Below are positions 42,234 through 49,852 of a DNA stretch of 64,000 nt, in pieces; positions within the stretch are counted from its first letter, which is position 1, and every line of letters begins with the position of its first letter. The DNA comes from DASSUW01 sp963849695. Its GTDB lineage: Bacteria > Actinomycetota > Thermoleophilia > Solirubrobacterales > Solirubrobacteraceae. The stretch lies in assembly GCA_963849695.1 (NCBI GenBank), contig CAWKIT010000033.1, positions 1 to 64,000 of the forward strand. Direction: 5' to 3'. Position numbers and translations under genes: made by a program. Below the pieces are notes generated by a model. The model searched no databases and had not been told where the DNA came from. It saw nothing but the letters and a program-made list of their open reading frames with translations.

Positions 42234-43268
42234 GTGGTGGTGGAGCCCGATCTCGCGATCGACGCGGACCGCGTCGAGAAGGCGTTCGGCGCCACCCGTG
42301 CCGTCGACGGCGCGAGCCTGCGCGTCGGCGAGGGCGAGCTGGTCGCCCTGCTGGGCCCGAGCGGCTCGGGCAAGACGACGCTGCTGCGGGTGATCGCCGG
42401 CTTCGAGCACCCCGACGCCGGGCGCGTGGCGATCGCCGGCCGCGAGGTCGCCGGCAACGGCTCGTGGGTCGAGCCCGAGCACCGGCGGATCGGGATGGTC
42501 TTCCAGGACGGCGCGCTGTTCCCGCACCTGACCGTCGAGGGCAACGTGGGCTTCGGGGCGTCGAGGCGCGAGCGCGTGGGCGAGTGCCTCGAGCTCGTGG
42601 GCCTGGCGGGCCGTGCCGGCGACTACCCGCACGAGCTGTCGGGCGGCGAGCGCCAGCGGGTCGCGCTGGCGCGGGCGCTGGCCGCCGATCCCGAGGTGGT
42701 GCTGCTCGACGAGCCGTTCGCGTCGCTCGACGCCGGGCTGCGCGAGTCGCTGCGAAGCGAGGTGGCGGGGATCCTGCGCGCGGCGGGGACGAGCGCGTTG
42801 CTGGTCACGCACGACCAGGCCGAGGCGCTGTCGCTGGCGGGGACGGTGGCGGTGATGCGCGAGGGCCGGATCGAGCAGGTGGGCACGCCGGAGGAGGTCT
42901 ACGACCGGCCGTCGAGCCGGTGGCTGGCCGAGTTCCTCGGCGAGGCGGACGTCCTGCCCGGCAGCGCGCGCGACGGCGTGGTCGAGTGCGAGCTCGGCCG
43001 CTTCGGCGCGGCGTCGGACCTGACCGGGCGGGTGCAGGTCGTGATCCGGCCGGAGTCGGTGGCGATCGGCTCTGGCCCGGGGCGCGAGCCGCAGGCGGAG
43101 GCGGTGGTGGTGGCGCGCTCGTTCTACGGGCACGACCAGCTCCTGCAGCTCGAGCTCCCGAGCGGCCTGCGGCTGCGCAGCCGGCGGCTCGGCTTCCCCA
43201 CGTGGCACCCGGGCGACCGCGTGCGGATCTGGATCGACGGGCCGGTCAGCGCCGTCGAGCCGGAGTGA
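42234..43268 (+). CDS. Iron-type ABC transporter ATP-binding protein (FbpC-like)
   Basis: A 344-residue ATPase: Walker A GPSGSGKTTLLRV, Q-loop VFQDGALFPHL, signature LSGGERQRVALARALA, Walker B VVLLDEPFASLDAG and switch His in VTHDQAEALSLAG. A C-terminal TOBE domain (from about 245, VQVVIRPESVAIG) marks the Fbp/Pot/Mal subfamily. GTG 42234 starts one base after the operator. The 17-bp gap to the divergent binding-protein start leaves no room for a standard leader on both sides, so at least one message may be leaderless. It overlaps the convergent sugar dehydrogenase gene by 23 bp. Confidence 0.9.
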   Translation: MVVEPDLAIDADRVEKAFGATRAVDGASLRVGEGELVALLGPSGSGKTTLLRVIAGFEHPDAGRVAIAGREVAGNGSWVEPEHRRIGMVFQDGALFPHLTVEGNVGFGASRRERVGECLELVGLAGRAGDYPHELSGGERQRVALARALAADPEVVLLDEPFASLDAGLRESLRSEVAGILRAAGTSALLVTHDQAEALSLAGTVAVMREGRIEQVGTPEEVYDRPSSRWLAEFLGEADVLPGSARDGVVECELGRFGAASDLTGRVQVVIRPESVAIGSGPGREPQAEAVVVARSFYGHDQLLQLELPSGLRLRSRRLGFPTWHPGDRVRIWIDGPVSAVEPE

Positions 43269-44346
43269 CAGCCTTGTAGATCGCCCCGGCTGCGGAGGCG
43301 AACAGCGGCTCGCCGTCGGCGTCGGGGCCGATGTGGGTGAGCTGGGGCACGCCGGCGCGCTCGCGGCGGACGTCGGCGGCGCGGCCCTCGGGCGCCGACC
43401 TGAGCGACCACAGGATGCCGGAGCAGAAGTCGCCGTACAGGTAGCGGCCGCGCAGCTTGTCGAGCCTGGTGCCCTGGTACACGTACCCGCCGGTGACCGA
43501 GCAGCCGTGGTCGTGCGTGTACTGGGCGACCGGCCACACGAGCTCGGTGTCGGTCAGCGAGTCGTCGCCCTCGGAGACCCGCTCGGTGCCCTCGAAGGCG
43601 CTCCAGCCGAGGTTCTTGGGCGGCTCGTCGGGCTCGAGCAGCACGCGGTCGATCTCCTCGACGTGGTCCTGGCCGACGTCGCCGATCCACACCTCGCCGA
43701 GCGCGGGGTCGAACGCGAACCGCCACGGGTTGCGCAGGCCGATCAGCTCGACCCGCCACTTCGCCGGGCCGTCGGCTTCGGTCGAGATCAGCTTGCCGAG
43801 GAGGTCCTCGGTGTCCTGCGCGCGGCGCTCGGGATCGAACGCGCCGCCGCCGTCGCCGAGGCCGAGGTAGAGGCGCCCGTCGGGCCCGAACGCGAGCTGG
43901 CCGCCGTTGTGGTTCGGCTCCGGCTGGTCGACGAACAGCAGCTCGCGGGCCTTGCGGCCGCGCCGGAACTCGGCCACGCGGGTGTCGCCGCGCTCGTCGC
44001 TCCAGTGCAGATAGAGGCGGCGGTTGACGGCGAAGTCGGGGTGGAAGGCGATCCCGAGCAGGCCCTGCTCGGCGCCGGTGGTGGTGCGCCCGGTGAGGTC
44101 GATCACCGTCGTGCGGCGGCCCTGGTGCAGGCGGACGACGCGGCCGGGCTGCTCGAGCACCCACAGCGCGCGTGGGTCGCCGGGAGCGACGCCGACCCAG
44201 GTCGGCCGGTTCAGCCCGGTCGCGATCCGCTCGACGTCGAAGGCGTGCGCGCGGCCGCGCTCGGTGGCGGGGCGCGGGTGGTCGATGCCGGCCAGCGGAT
44301 CGCGCAGCGCTCCGACCGCCACGGCGGCGGCGGCGAGGACGGCCAC
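43246..44346 (-). CDS. PQQ-dependent sugar dehydrogenase (soluble aldose type)
   Basis: A 366-residue beta-propeller protein of the glucose/sorbosone dehydrogenase family. Its hydrophobic N-terminus resembles a signal sequence, followed by TGLNRPTWVGVAPG, EQGLLGIAFHPDFAVNRRLYLHW, PNHNGGQLAFGPDGRLYLGLGDGGG, LIGLRNPWRFAFDP, GDVGQDHVEEID and SVTGGYVYQG. These are the propeller blades that hold PQQ and calcium in the family. GTG 44346 was used, but an N-terminal basic stretch (IRRLA) lies just upstream without a standard start, so the true start may differ. It probably acts outside the membrane. An iron-box-like palindrome sits at its start. Confidence 0.85.
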   Translation of the reverse strand: MAVLAAAAVAVGALRDPLAGIDHPRPATERGRAHAFDVERIATGLNRPTWVGVAPGDPRALWVLEQPGRVVRLHQGRRTTVIDLTGRTTTGAEQGLLGIAFHPDFAVNRRLYLHWSDERGDTRVAEFRRGRKARELLFVDQPEPNHNGGQLAFGPDGRLYLGLGDGGGAFDPERRAQDTEDLLGKLISTEADGPAKWRVELIGLRNPWRFAFDPALGEVWIGDVGQDHVEEIDRVLLEPDEPPKNLGWSAFEGTERVSEGDDSLTDTELVWPVAQYTHDHGCSVTGGYVYQGTRLDKLRGRYLYGDFCSGILWSLRSAPEGRAADVRRERAGVPQLTHIGPDADGEPLFASAAGAIYKAVTPARRR

Positions 44347-44372
44347 GGCGCAGATGAGGGCGGCGAGGCGAC

Positions 44373-44389
44373 GGATTAGGGGACCCTAA
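44373..44389. promoter_or_regulatory. Second DtxR/IdeR-like palindrome, before the sugar dehydrogenase
   Basis: On the minus strand the sequence is TTAGGGTCCCCTAATCC, with 6-bp arms TTAGGG and CCCTAA (2-nt spacer) on the plus strand. It matches the operator at 42216 at 14 of 17 positions and lies 27 bp before the GTG at 44346. It overlaps the stop codon of the preceding membrane-protein gene (44388-44386). The shared motif suggests that the dehydrogenase is regulated together with the iron transporter. Confidence 0.45.
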
Positions 44390-45756
44390 CACGACGTGGC
44401 GACCGTCCACCTCCCGACGCGTGCCCGCTCGGCGAACTCCGGGCCGGTCGCCGGCTCGACGGGCGCGTCGGGAGAGATGCGCGAGCGGAACACGGCGCCC
44501 GGCGGGCGCGGCTCGAACGCGACGCGCCGCTTCTCGACGTCGAGGTGGTAGGCGAGCAGCGGCCCGCGCAGGTCGCCGACGTACGGCCGCCCGCAGGCGA
44601 GCAGCGAGGCCCGGCCGCCGGCGGCGACGATCACCCGGCGCAGATCGGCCGCGAGGCCGCGCTGGTAGGCCTGGTCGGCGCGCAGGTCCGGCAGGTCGGC
44701 CAGTTTCGGCGCGGCGGCGATGAGCAGCGCGACCGCGACGAGGGCGGCCGGCACGAAGCCTCGCGCGGCGCGGACGGGCACGGGCGGTGGCGTGGCGCCG
44801 CCGGCCACGGGAGGTGCGAGGCGTGCGGCGCCGGCACCCGCCACGGCGACGAGACCGGCGGCGCCGGCGATCGCGACGAGCGCGGCGCCGGGGAGCGAGT
44901 AGCGCGGCTCGCCGGAGAACCCGGCCTGTGCCATCACCGCGACGAGGGCGATCCAGGCGAGGCCCGCGGCGAGCAGCGGCCGTGCCGCTCGCGGGGCGAA
45001 GATGGCTCCGATCCACAGCGGCCACAGCGGCAGGGCGGCGGCTTCGCGCAGCGCCGCCAGGGCGGGCACCGGCTCGGTCGCCGGCTGGCCCGGGTTGGGG
45101 ACCCGTGCGCGGGCGCCGGAGCGCAGCGGATCGCCCGATCCGAGCCACTCGGGCACGAGCCAGAGGGCGGGCACCGCAAGCGCGCAGGCGACCAGGAGCG
45201 CCCTGTCCTGCGGCCGCCGCCGCCACAGCAGGATCCCGAAGGCGAGCACGAACGGCCACGCCTCGACCCGCAGCAGCGCGCAGCCGACCGCGCACGCGAG
45301 CGCCACCCGCGGGCGCCGTCCCCGCCACGCCTCCACCCCCGCGAGCGCAAGCGCGATCGTCCAGCCCGGCTCGGCCCCCGCCGCCGAATAGCCGATCAGG
45401 TCGCCGCACAGGGCGACGCCGACCGCGGCCACCACGCCCGTCGCCGTCCCGCCCAGATCCCGGCCGACCCGGAACGCGAGCAGCACCGCCAGCACGGCGC
45501 CGGTCCGCGCCACGATCACCCACGCCACCGGCGCGGCCTCCCCGAGCGGCGCGAGCAGCGTCGTGACCGCGACCGTCAGCGGCTTGAACGCCGGCCCCTC
45601 CGCGGTGCTGAGCGTGCCGTGGGCGACCTCGCGCCCCCACAACAGCCACGCCCACGGGTCGTACGACGGCGCCGGCGCGATCACCAGCGCCGACAGCGCG
45701 GCGACCGCGAGCGCGACCGCGACTAGTCGAACTTCAGCTCGCCCAGCTTCGCCCAT
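44386..45756 (-). CDS. Polytopic membrane protein, glycosyltransferase-like
   Basis: A 456-residue integral membrane protein with about 10 hydrophobic segments (for example VRLVAVALAVAALSALVIA, VIVARTGAVLAVLLAF, GVVAAVGVALCGDLIGYSAAG). An early loop reads PSYDPWAWLLWGREVAHG and a YSLPGAALV loop lies near residue 290. A soluble C-terminal part follows. The layout resembles GT-C/PMT-type lipid-linked sugar transferases, in which an early acidic residue is catalytic; no family motif proves it. ATG 45756 overlaps the yceD end by 34 bp. It may transfer a sugar to an envelope polymer. Confidence 0.65.
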   Translation of the reverse strand: MGEAGRAEVRLVAVALAVAALSALVIAPAPSYDPWAWLLWGREVAHGTLSTAEGPAFKPLTVAVTTLLAPLGEAAPVAWVIVARTGAVLAVLLAFRVGRDLGGTATGVVAAVGVALCGDLIGYSAAGAEPGWTIALALAGVEAWRGRRPRVALACAVGCALLRVEAWPFVLAFGILLWRRRPQDRALLVACALAVPALWLVPEWLGSGDPLRSGARARVPNPGQPATEPVPALAALREAAALPLWPLWIGAIFAPRAARPLLAAGLAWIALVAVMAQAGFSGEPRYSLPGAALVAIAGAAGLVAVAGAGAARLAPPVAGGATPPPVPVRAARGFVPAALVAVALLIAAAPKLADLPDLRADQAYQRGLAADLRRVIVAAGGRASLLACGRPYVGDLRGPLLAYHLDVEKRRVAFEPRPPGAVFRSRISPDAPVEPATGPEFAERARVGRWTVATSC

Positions 45757-46241
45757 CGCGGATCCGGCGCCGCCTCGTGGACATGGTCCGGATCCTCGTT
45801 GAGGTTCGCGCCGCACTGCCCGCACAGGCCGGCGCAGTCCTCACGGCAGGCGAGCTGGGCGGGAAGCGCCAGCGCGAGCGCGTCACGCGCCCACAGGCCC
45901 AGCGCGAGCTCCTCGCCCTCGGCCATGTAGGGCGAGGTCAGCTCCTCTCCCCCGCCGGGCAGCGACACCTCGCGGGCCTCGACCTCGAACTCCGGCCGCG
46001 CCGGCTCGAGGCAGCGCATGCACGGGCCCTCGAGGCCGGCGGTGAAGCGCAGGCGCAGCGCCCAGCCGCTGCCGGTGGTGCGGGAGACGTCCAGTCGCAC
46101 CGGCACCAGCGCAGGCGTGACCGAGTACGGCTCGCCGCCGTAGTGGAAGTCGCCGATCGCGACATGCAGGTCGAGCCGGCGACCCTCGCCGGAGCGAAGG
46201 CCGAGCGGCGCGAACTCGAAGGTGTCGGTGCGCTGGGGCAT
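45723..46241 (-). CDS. yceD: YceD/DUF177 family protein
   Basis: A 172-residue protein of the DUF177 family, linked to 23S rRNA accumulation and usually transcribed with rpmF. Marks: RLRFTAGLEGPCMRCLEPARPEF (a CMRC pair) and the C-terminal CREDCAGLCGQCGANLNEDP cluster, which should bind zinc. Length is normal. In most bacteria yceD is adjacent to rpmF, but here it is 6.3 kb away. The interposed genes (iron transporter, sugar dehydrogenase, membrane protein) are therefore likely an insertion. Confidence 0.9.
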   Translation of the reverse strand: MPQRTDTFEFAPLGLRSGEGRRLDLHVAIGDFHYGGEPYSVTPALVPVRLDVSRTTGSGWALRLRFTAGLEGPCMRCLEPARPEFEVEAREVSLPGGGEELTSPYMAEGEELALGLWARDALALALPAQLACREDCAGLCGQCGANLNEDPDHVHEAAPDPRWAKLGELKFD

Positions 46242-46254
46242 GGCCCCTCTCAGA

Positions 46255-47893
46255 TTAGGACTCGCGAAGTTCCCTCTTGAGCACCTTGCCCGTCGACGTG
46301 CGCGGCAATTCGTCCACGAACTCGACTTCGCGCGGCACCTTGTAGCCGGCCAGGTTCGACTTGACGTGCTCCTTGATCTCGTCCTCGCTGACCGAGGTGC
46401 CGTCGCGCAGCACGACGACGGCCTTCAGCCGCTGCCCGAACTGCTCGTCCTCGACGCCGAAGACGGCCACCTCGACCACGGCGTGGTGGTTCGCCAGCAG
46501 GTCCTCGACCTCGGCCGGGAACACGTTCTCGCCGCCCGACACGATCATGTCGTCGTCGCGGCCGTCCACGAACAGGCGGCCGGCCTCGTCGAAGTGGCCG
46601 ACGTCGCCGGAGGAGAGCAGGCCGTCGATCGCGTCCTTGCTCCCCCCGCCGGTGTAGCCCTCGAACTGCATCTCGTTGCCGACGAAGATGCGGCCGGTCG
46701 CCCCCTGGGGCGCCGCCCGGCCGTCGTCGTCGTAGATCCGCACGACCGTGCCGTGCGGGGGGCGGCCGGCGGTCCCCGGCGCGGCGCGCAGGTCGGCCGG
46801 CGTGGCGATGCTGGCCCACGCGACCTCGGTCGAGCCGTAGAGGTTGTAGACGTTGTCGCCGAACAGGTCCATCCACCGCTCGGACAAGGCGCCGGGGAGC
46901 GCCGAGCCGGAGACGGCGAGCACGCGCAGCTTCGACAGGTCGTACCGCCCGAGCGTCTCATCCGGTAGCTCGAGGATCCGCTGCATCATCACGGGCACGA
47001 CGATCAGCGCCGTGCACTCGTGCCGGGCGGTGAGCGAGAGCGTCGCCTCGGGGTCGAACCTGCGGTTGAGGACGAGCGTCGACGAGAGGCTCATGCCGAG
47101 CGTGAAATGCACGAAGCCCCAGGAGTGGAACATCGGCGCCGCGATCATCGTCTTCTCGCGCGCCTTCAGCGGGATCATCGCCAGCAGGGCCGCCGCGGGG
47201 TCTAGTGACCGTGGCTGCGAGCGTGAGGCGCCCTTGGGCGTGCCGGTCGTGCCGGAGGTGAGGATGATCGCCTTGCCGCGCTCCCTCGGCGGCCGCACGC
47301 TCGTGGTGTCGCCGCTGCTGACGAGGTCCTCGAGCAGTGGATCCTTCGGCCTGCCGGCGTCGGCGTCGTGCCAGGCGACGAATCGCTTGCGCCGCCGTCC
47401 CGCCTCCTTGATCAGCTCGTCGAACTCGTGGTCGTAGATCAGCGCCTTCGGCTTCTCGCGCTGGGCGACGTCGGCGAGCTGCGGCGCCGGAGAACGCGGT
47501 GTTGAGGAAGAGCACGTTGGCGCCGAGCTTCGAGCAGGCGACGACCGACTCGACGAACCCGCGGTGGTTGCGGCACATCAGCCCGACGCTGTCGCCCTCG
47601 GCGATGCCGGCGTCCGCCAGCCCGTGCGCGAGCGCGTTGGTCCGCTCCTCGATCTCGCGGAACGTGAGCGTGCCGAGCTCGTCGATCACCGCGGTCTCGT
47701 CGCCGTAGCGCTCGGCCGACGCGCCATAGCCGCCGGCCGGGGTCGGGCCGAAGCGGACGAGCGAGCGGACGGCCCCGAGCAGGTGGTCGGGCCGGCCGGG
47801 CCGCAAAACGCCCGCCTCGACGAGCGTGCGCGCGGTGAACAGCTTGGTCGTGACCTCCCTGGTGACGCGGCCGATGTCGCGCATCGGGCTCAT
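46255..47893 (-). pseudogene. Acyl-CoA synthetase (AMP-dependent), one frameshift
   Basis: A fatty-acid or related acyl-CoA ligase. The first part (47893 to about 47488) ends in GANVLFLNTAFSG. After the shift it continues with LADVAQREKPKALIYD, the ATP-binding loop ILTSGTTGTPKGAS, MFHSWGFVHFTLG, YNLYGSTEVAW, the GDVGHFDEAGRLFVDGRDDDMI motor loop and the C-terminal lysine in PRTSTGKVLKRELRES. One extra base near 47488 (GGCGCCGCAG) breaks the frame. If repaired, a complete protein of about 546 residues results. It follows the yceD gene 13 bp away on the same strand. Confidence 0.82.
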
Positions 47894-47897
47894 GGTT

Positions 47898-48842
47898 TCA
47901 CGCCGACGGGAGCCGCATCCCCGGGGGCGGCGACCCCTCGTCGATCAGCCGGCGGATGTCGGCCGCGCGGCGTGGGTTGAGGAACACGTGACGCTGGCCG
48001 ACCGACGGCTTCTCGGCCAGCAGCCCCGCCTCCAGCAGCGCCTCGCCCACGGATTGCGCGAGCGCCCGCTCGTTGCCGGCGAAGCCGCGCGCGAGGTGCG
48101 CGAAGTCGGTGTGGTAGCCGCCCCACTTGCCCATGCCGTCGAGCCGCTGGAGGATCCGCCGCGCGATCCGGCGCGCCGGGTCGGGGTCCTCGTGCGGGCG
48201 CACGGTGCGCGCCTCGGCCTGCAGGAGCGCGAGCACGGCCTCCTCGTGCTGCTCGACCGACCGCGGCTCCTCGGGGCGGCCGCCGAGCCGCGCGACCGCC
48301 TCTGCGATCCGCAGCGGATGGTGCGGGCCGATCGGCTCGCGCAGCTGGTTGCCTTCCAGCAGCCGGCCCGGGATCGCGACCGCCCGCGCGCGCAGGCGAT
48401 CGAGCCGGGCGGCGTGATCGTCGAAGGCGAGCGGCGCGAGCTCGGCGAGGTCCTCCGGACCGGCATTGCCGGGCAGGCCGACCAGCAGGAACCCGCCGAG
48501 GTCACCCGCGCGCACCTGCAGATCACCCGCGCCGGCGGGCGGACCGGGCTCGGCGAGCTCGACGAGCGCGGCGAGCGTCGCGGCGACGAGCAGCCAGGTC
48601 CGCTCGCCCGCCGCCTCGGGGTCGGCACGAAAGGCGGCGGCGGCCGGCGTGGCGGCCAGCAGCATGCCGTCGGCCGCCGCGATCGCGACCTCGACCGGCG
48701 CGCCATAGCCGGAGCGCGGCTTGTCGAGCTCCCGGGAGCCGTGGCGCAGGGCGGCGAGCAGCACATCGCGCAGCCGCGCGGTCGCGGTCGCCGGCGCGCC
48801 GACCCCGCCGAGCGCTGCCAGCTCTCCGGCGAGCTCGCTCAA
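47898..48842 (-). CDS. Unknown protein coupled to a macrodomain gene
   Basis: A 314-residue soluble protein. The TTG start at 48842 overlaps the macrodomain stop as TTGA. The N-terminal half is alanine-rich (VLLAALRHGSRELDKPRSGYGAPVEVAIAAADG, TWLLVAATLAALVELAEPGPP). The C-terminal half has a DGMGKWGGYHTDFAHLARGFAGN segment, a basic VGQRHVFLNPRR and what looks like a winged-helix or small helical bundle. No family was recognised. Stable pairing with a macrodomain suggests a role around ADP-ribose or NAD metabolism, but this is only context. Confidence 0.65.
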   Translation of the reverse strand: MSELAGELAALGGVGAPATATARLRDVLLAALRHGSRELDKPRSGYGAPVEVAIAAADGMLLAATPAAAAFRADPEAAGERTWLLVAATLAALVELAEPGPPAGAGDLQVRAGDLGGFLLVGLPGNAGPEDLAELAPLAFDDHAARLDRLRARAVAIPGRLLEGNQLREPIGPHHPLRIAEAVARLGGRPEEPRSVEQHEEAVLALLQAEARTVRPHEDPDPARRIARRILQRLDGMGKWGGYHTDFAHLARGFAGNERALAQSVGEALLEAGLLAEKPSVGQRHVFLNPRRAADIRRLIDEGSPPPGMRLPSA

Positions 48843-49337
48843 CCGAGGGCGGCCTCGAAGGCCCGGCGGGCGGCGTCGCCGCGCACCGCGAACACCACTC
48901 GTTCGAGACCGCGAGCCCTCGTCGAGGTGCCGCCGCACCTCCTCGACCTCGATCCGGGCCGCCTCCTCGAGCGGAAAGCCGCCGACGCCGGTGCCGAAGG
49001 CGACGAGCGCGAGGCTGCCCGCGCCGAGCTCGTCGGCGCGGGCGAGGGTGGCGGCGGTGGCGCGGCGGATGATGCCGGCGTCGGTCGGGCCCCCGAGCTC
49101 CATCGTCGCCGCATGGATCACCCAGCGCGCCGGCATGTCGCCGGCCGTCGTCTCGACCGCCTCGCCCAGCCCGATCGGCGCCTTCTGGTGCGACTCCTCC
49201 TGCACGGCCGGCCCGCCGGCGCGCGAGATCGCGCCCGCCACCCCGCCGCCGTGCAGCAGCCGCGTGTTCGCGGCATTGGCGATGGCATCGACGTCGAGCG
49301 CCGTGATGTCGGTGTCCAGCACCTCGATCCGGGCCAT
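48839..49337 (-). pseudogene. Macrodomain (ADP-ribose-binding) protein, one frameshift
   Basis: A macro-domain protein of the Appr-1''-p hydrolase type. Visible: VDAIANAANTRLLHGGGVAGAISRAGGP (the ADP-ribose loop), WVIHAATME and ALVAFGTGVGGFPLEEAARIEVEEV. After about 48911 the frame shifts to LERVVFAVRGDAARRAFEAALG and ends TGA 48841-48839. One extra base in the run CTCGCGG accounts for the break. A repaired protein would be about 165 residues. The start at 49337 overlaps the region of the acylphosphatase start on the opposite strand. Confidence 0.78.
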
Positions 49338-49356
49338 GCATGGTTACGGTATCGAC

Positions 49357-49629
49357 GTGGCCGATGAGCGCATCCGAGTGCGCGCGCACGGGCGAGTGCA
49401 GGGTGTCTTCTTCCGCGACTCGGTGCGCCGCGAGGCAGCGCGCCGCGGGGTCGCCGGGTGGGCGCGCAACTGCGCCGACGGCACTGCCGAGGCGGTGTTC
49501 GAGGGCCCGGCCGACGCGGTCGCCGCGATGGTCGAGTTCGTGCGCCGCGGCCCGGGGCACAGCTCCGTCGACCGCGTCGAGGAGTCGCGCGAGCCGCCCG
49601 AAGGCCTGTCCGGCTTCAGCGTCAGCTAG
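49357..49629 (+). CDS. acyP: Acylphosphatase
   Basis: A 90-residue enzyme that hydrolyses acyl-phosphates. The phosphate loop is RAHGRVQGVFFRD with the catalytic R20, and the catalytic Asn lies in WARNCADG (N38). The full alpha/beta sandwich is present, ending SGFSVS. GTG 49357 gives the typical length; an ATG at 49336 is also in frame but overlaps the macrodomain start codon. It is divergent from the macrodomain gene, so the two may share a promoter region of about 20 bp. Confidence 0.88.
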   Translation: MADERIRVRAHGRVQGVFFRDSVRREAARRGVAGWARNCADGTAEAVFEGPADAVAAMVEFVRRGPGHSSVDRVEESREPPEGLSGFSVS

Positions 49630-49631
49630 GC

Positions 49632-49820
49632 ACGAACTTCGGGCTTGTAGGGCGCCGCGATCGGGCCCGGGCGGGTCGAGTGTCGACTTCGTTCCCTGTG
49701 GGGGAACAAACCCGACGTTCGGCGTCGAGTGTCGATTTGTCGGCCTTGAGCCGACAACCTCGACACTCGGCAGATCGCGCGGCCGATTCACCGCTCCCTA
49801 CCCAGCGCAGTTGACGTTCC
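49632..49820. repeat. Intergenic hairpin element, copy B
   Basis: A 189-bp element between acylphosphatase and the nuclease-like gene. The left end is ACGAACTTCGGGCTTGTAGGG (same first 11 bases as copy C) and the right end is CCGATTCACCGCTCCCTACC plus CAGTTGACGTTC (near-identical to copy C). Inside are two hairpins. One, at 49725-49769, has an 18-bp stem (CGAGTGTCGA and TTGTCGGC arms). The other is centred on GTTCCC/GGGAAC. The left arm motif GTCGAGTGTCGA occurs twice as a direct repeat. No coding frame fits. Confidence 0.65.
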
Positions 49821-49852
49821 GTCCACCGCACCGTTTAGCCTGCAAATTGGCC

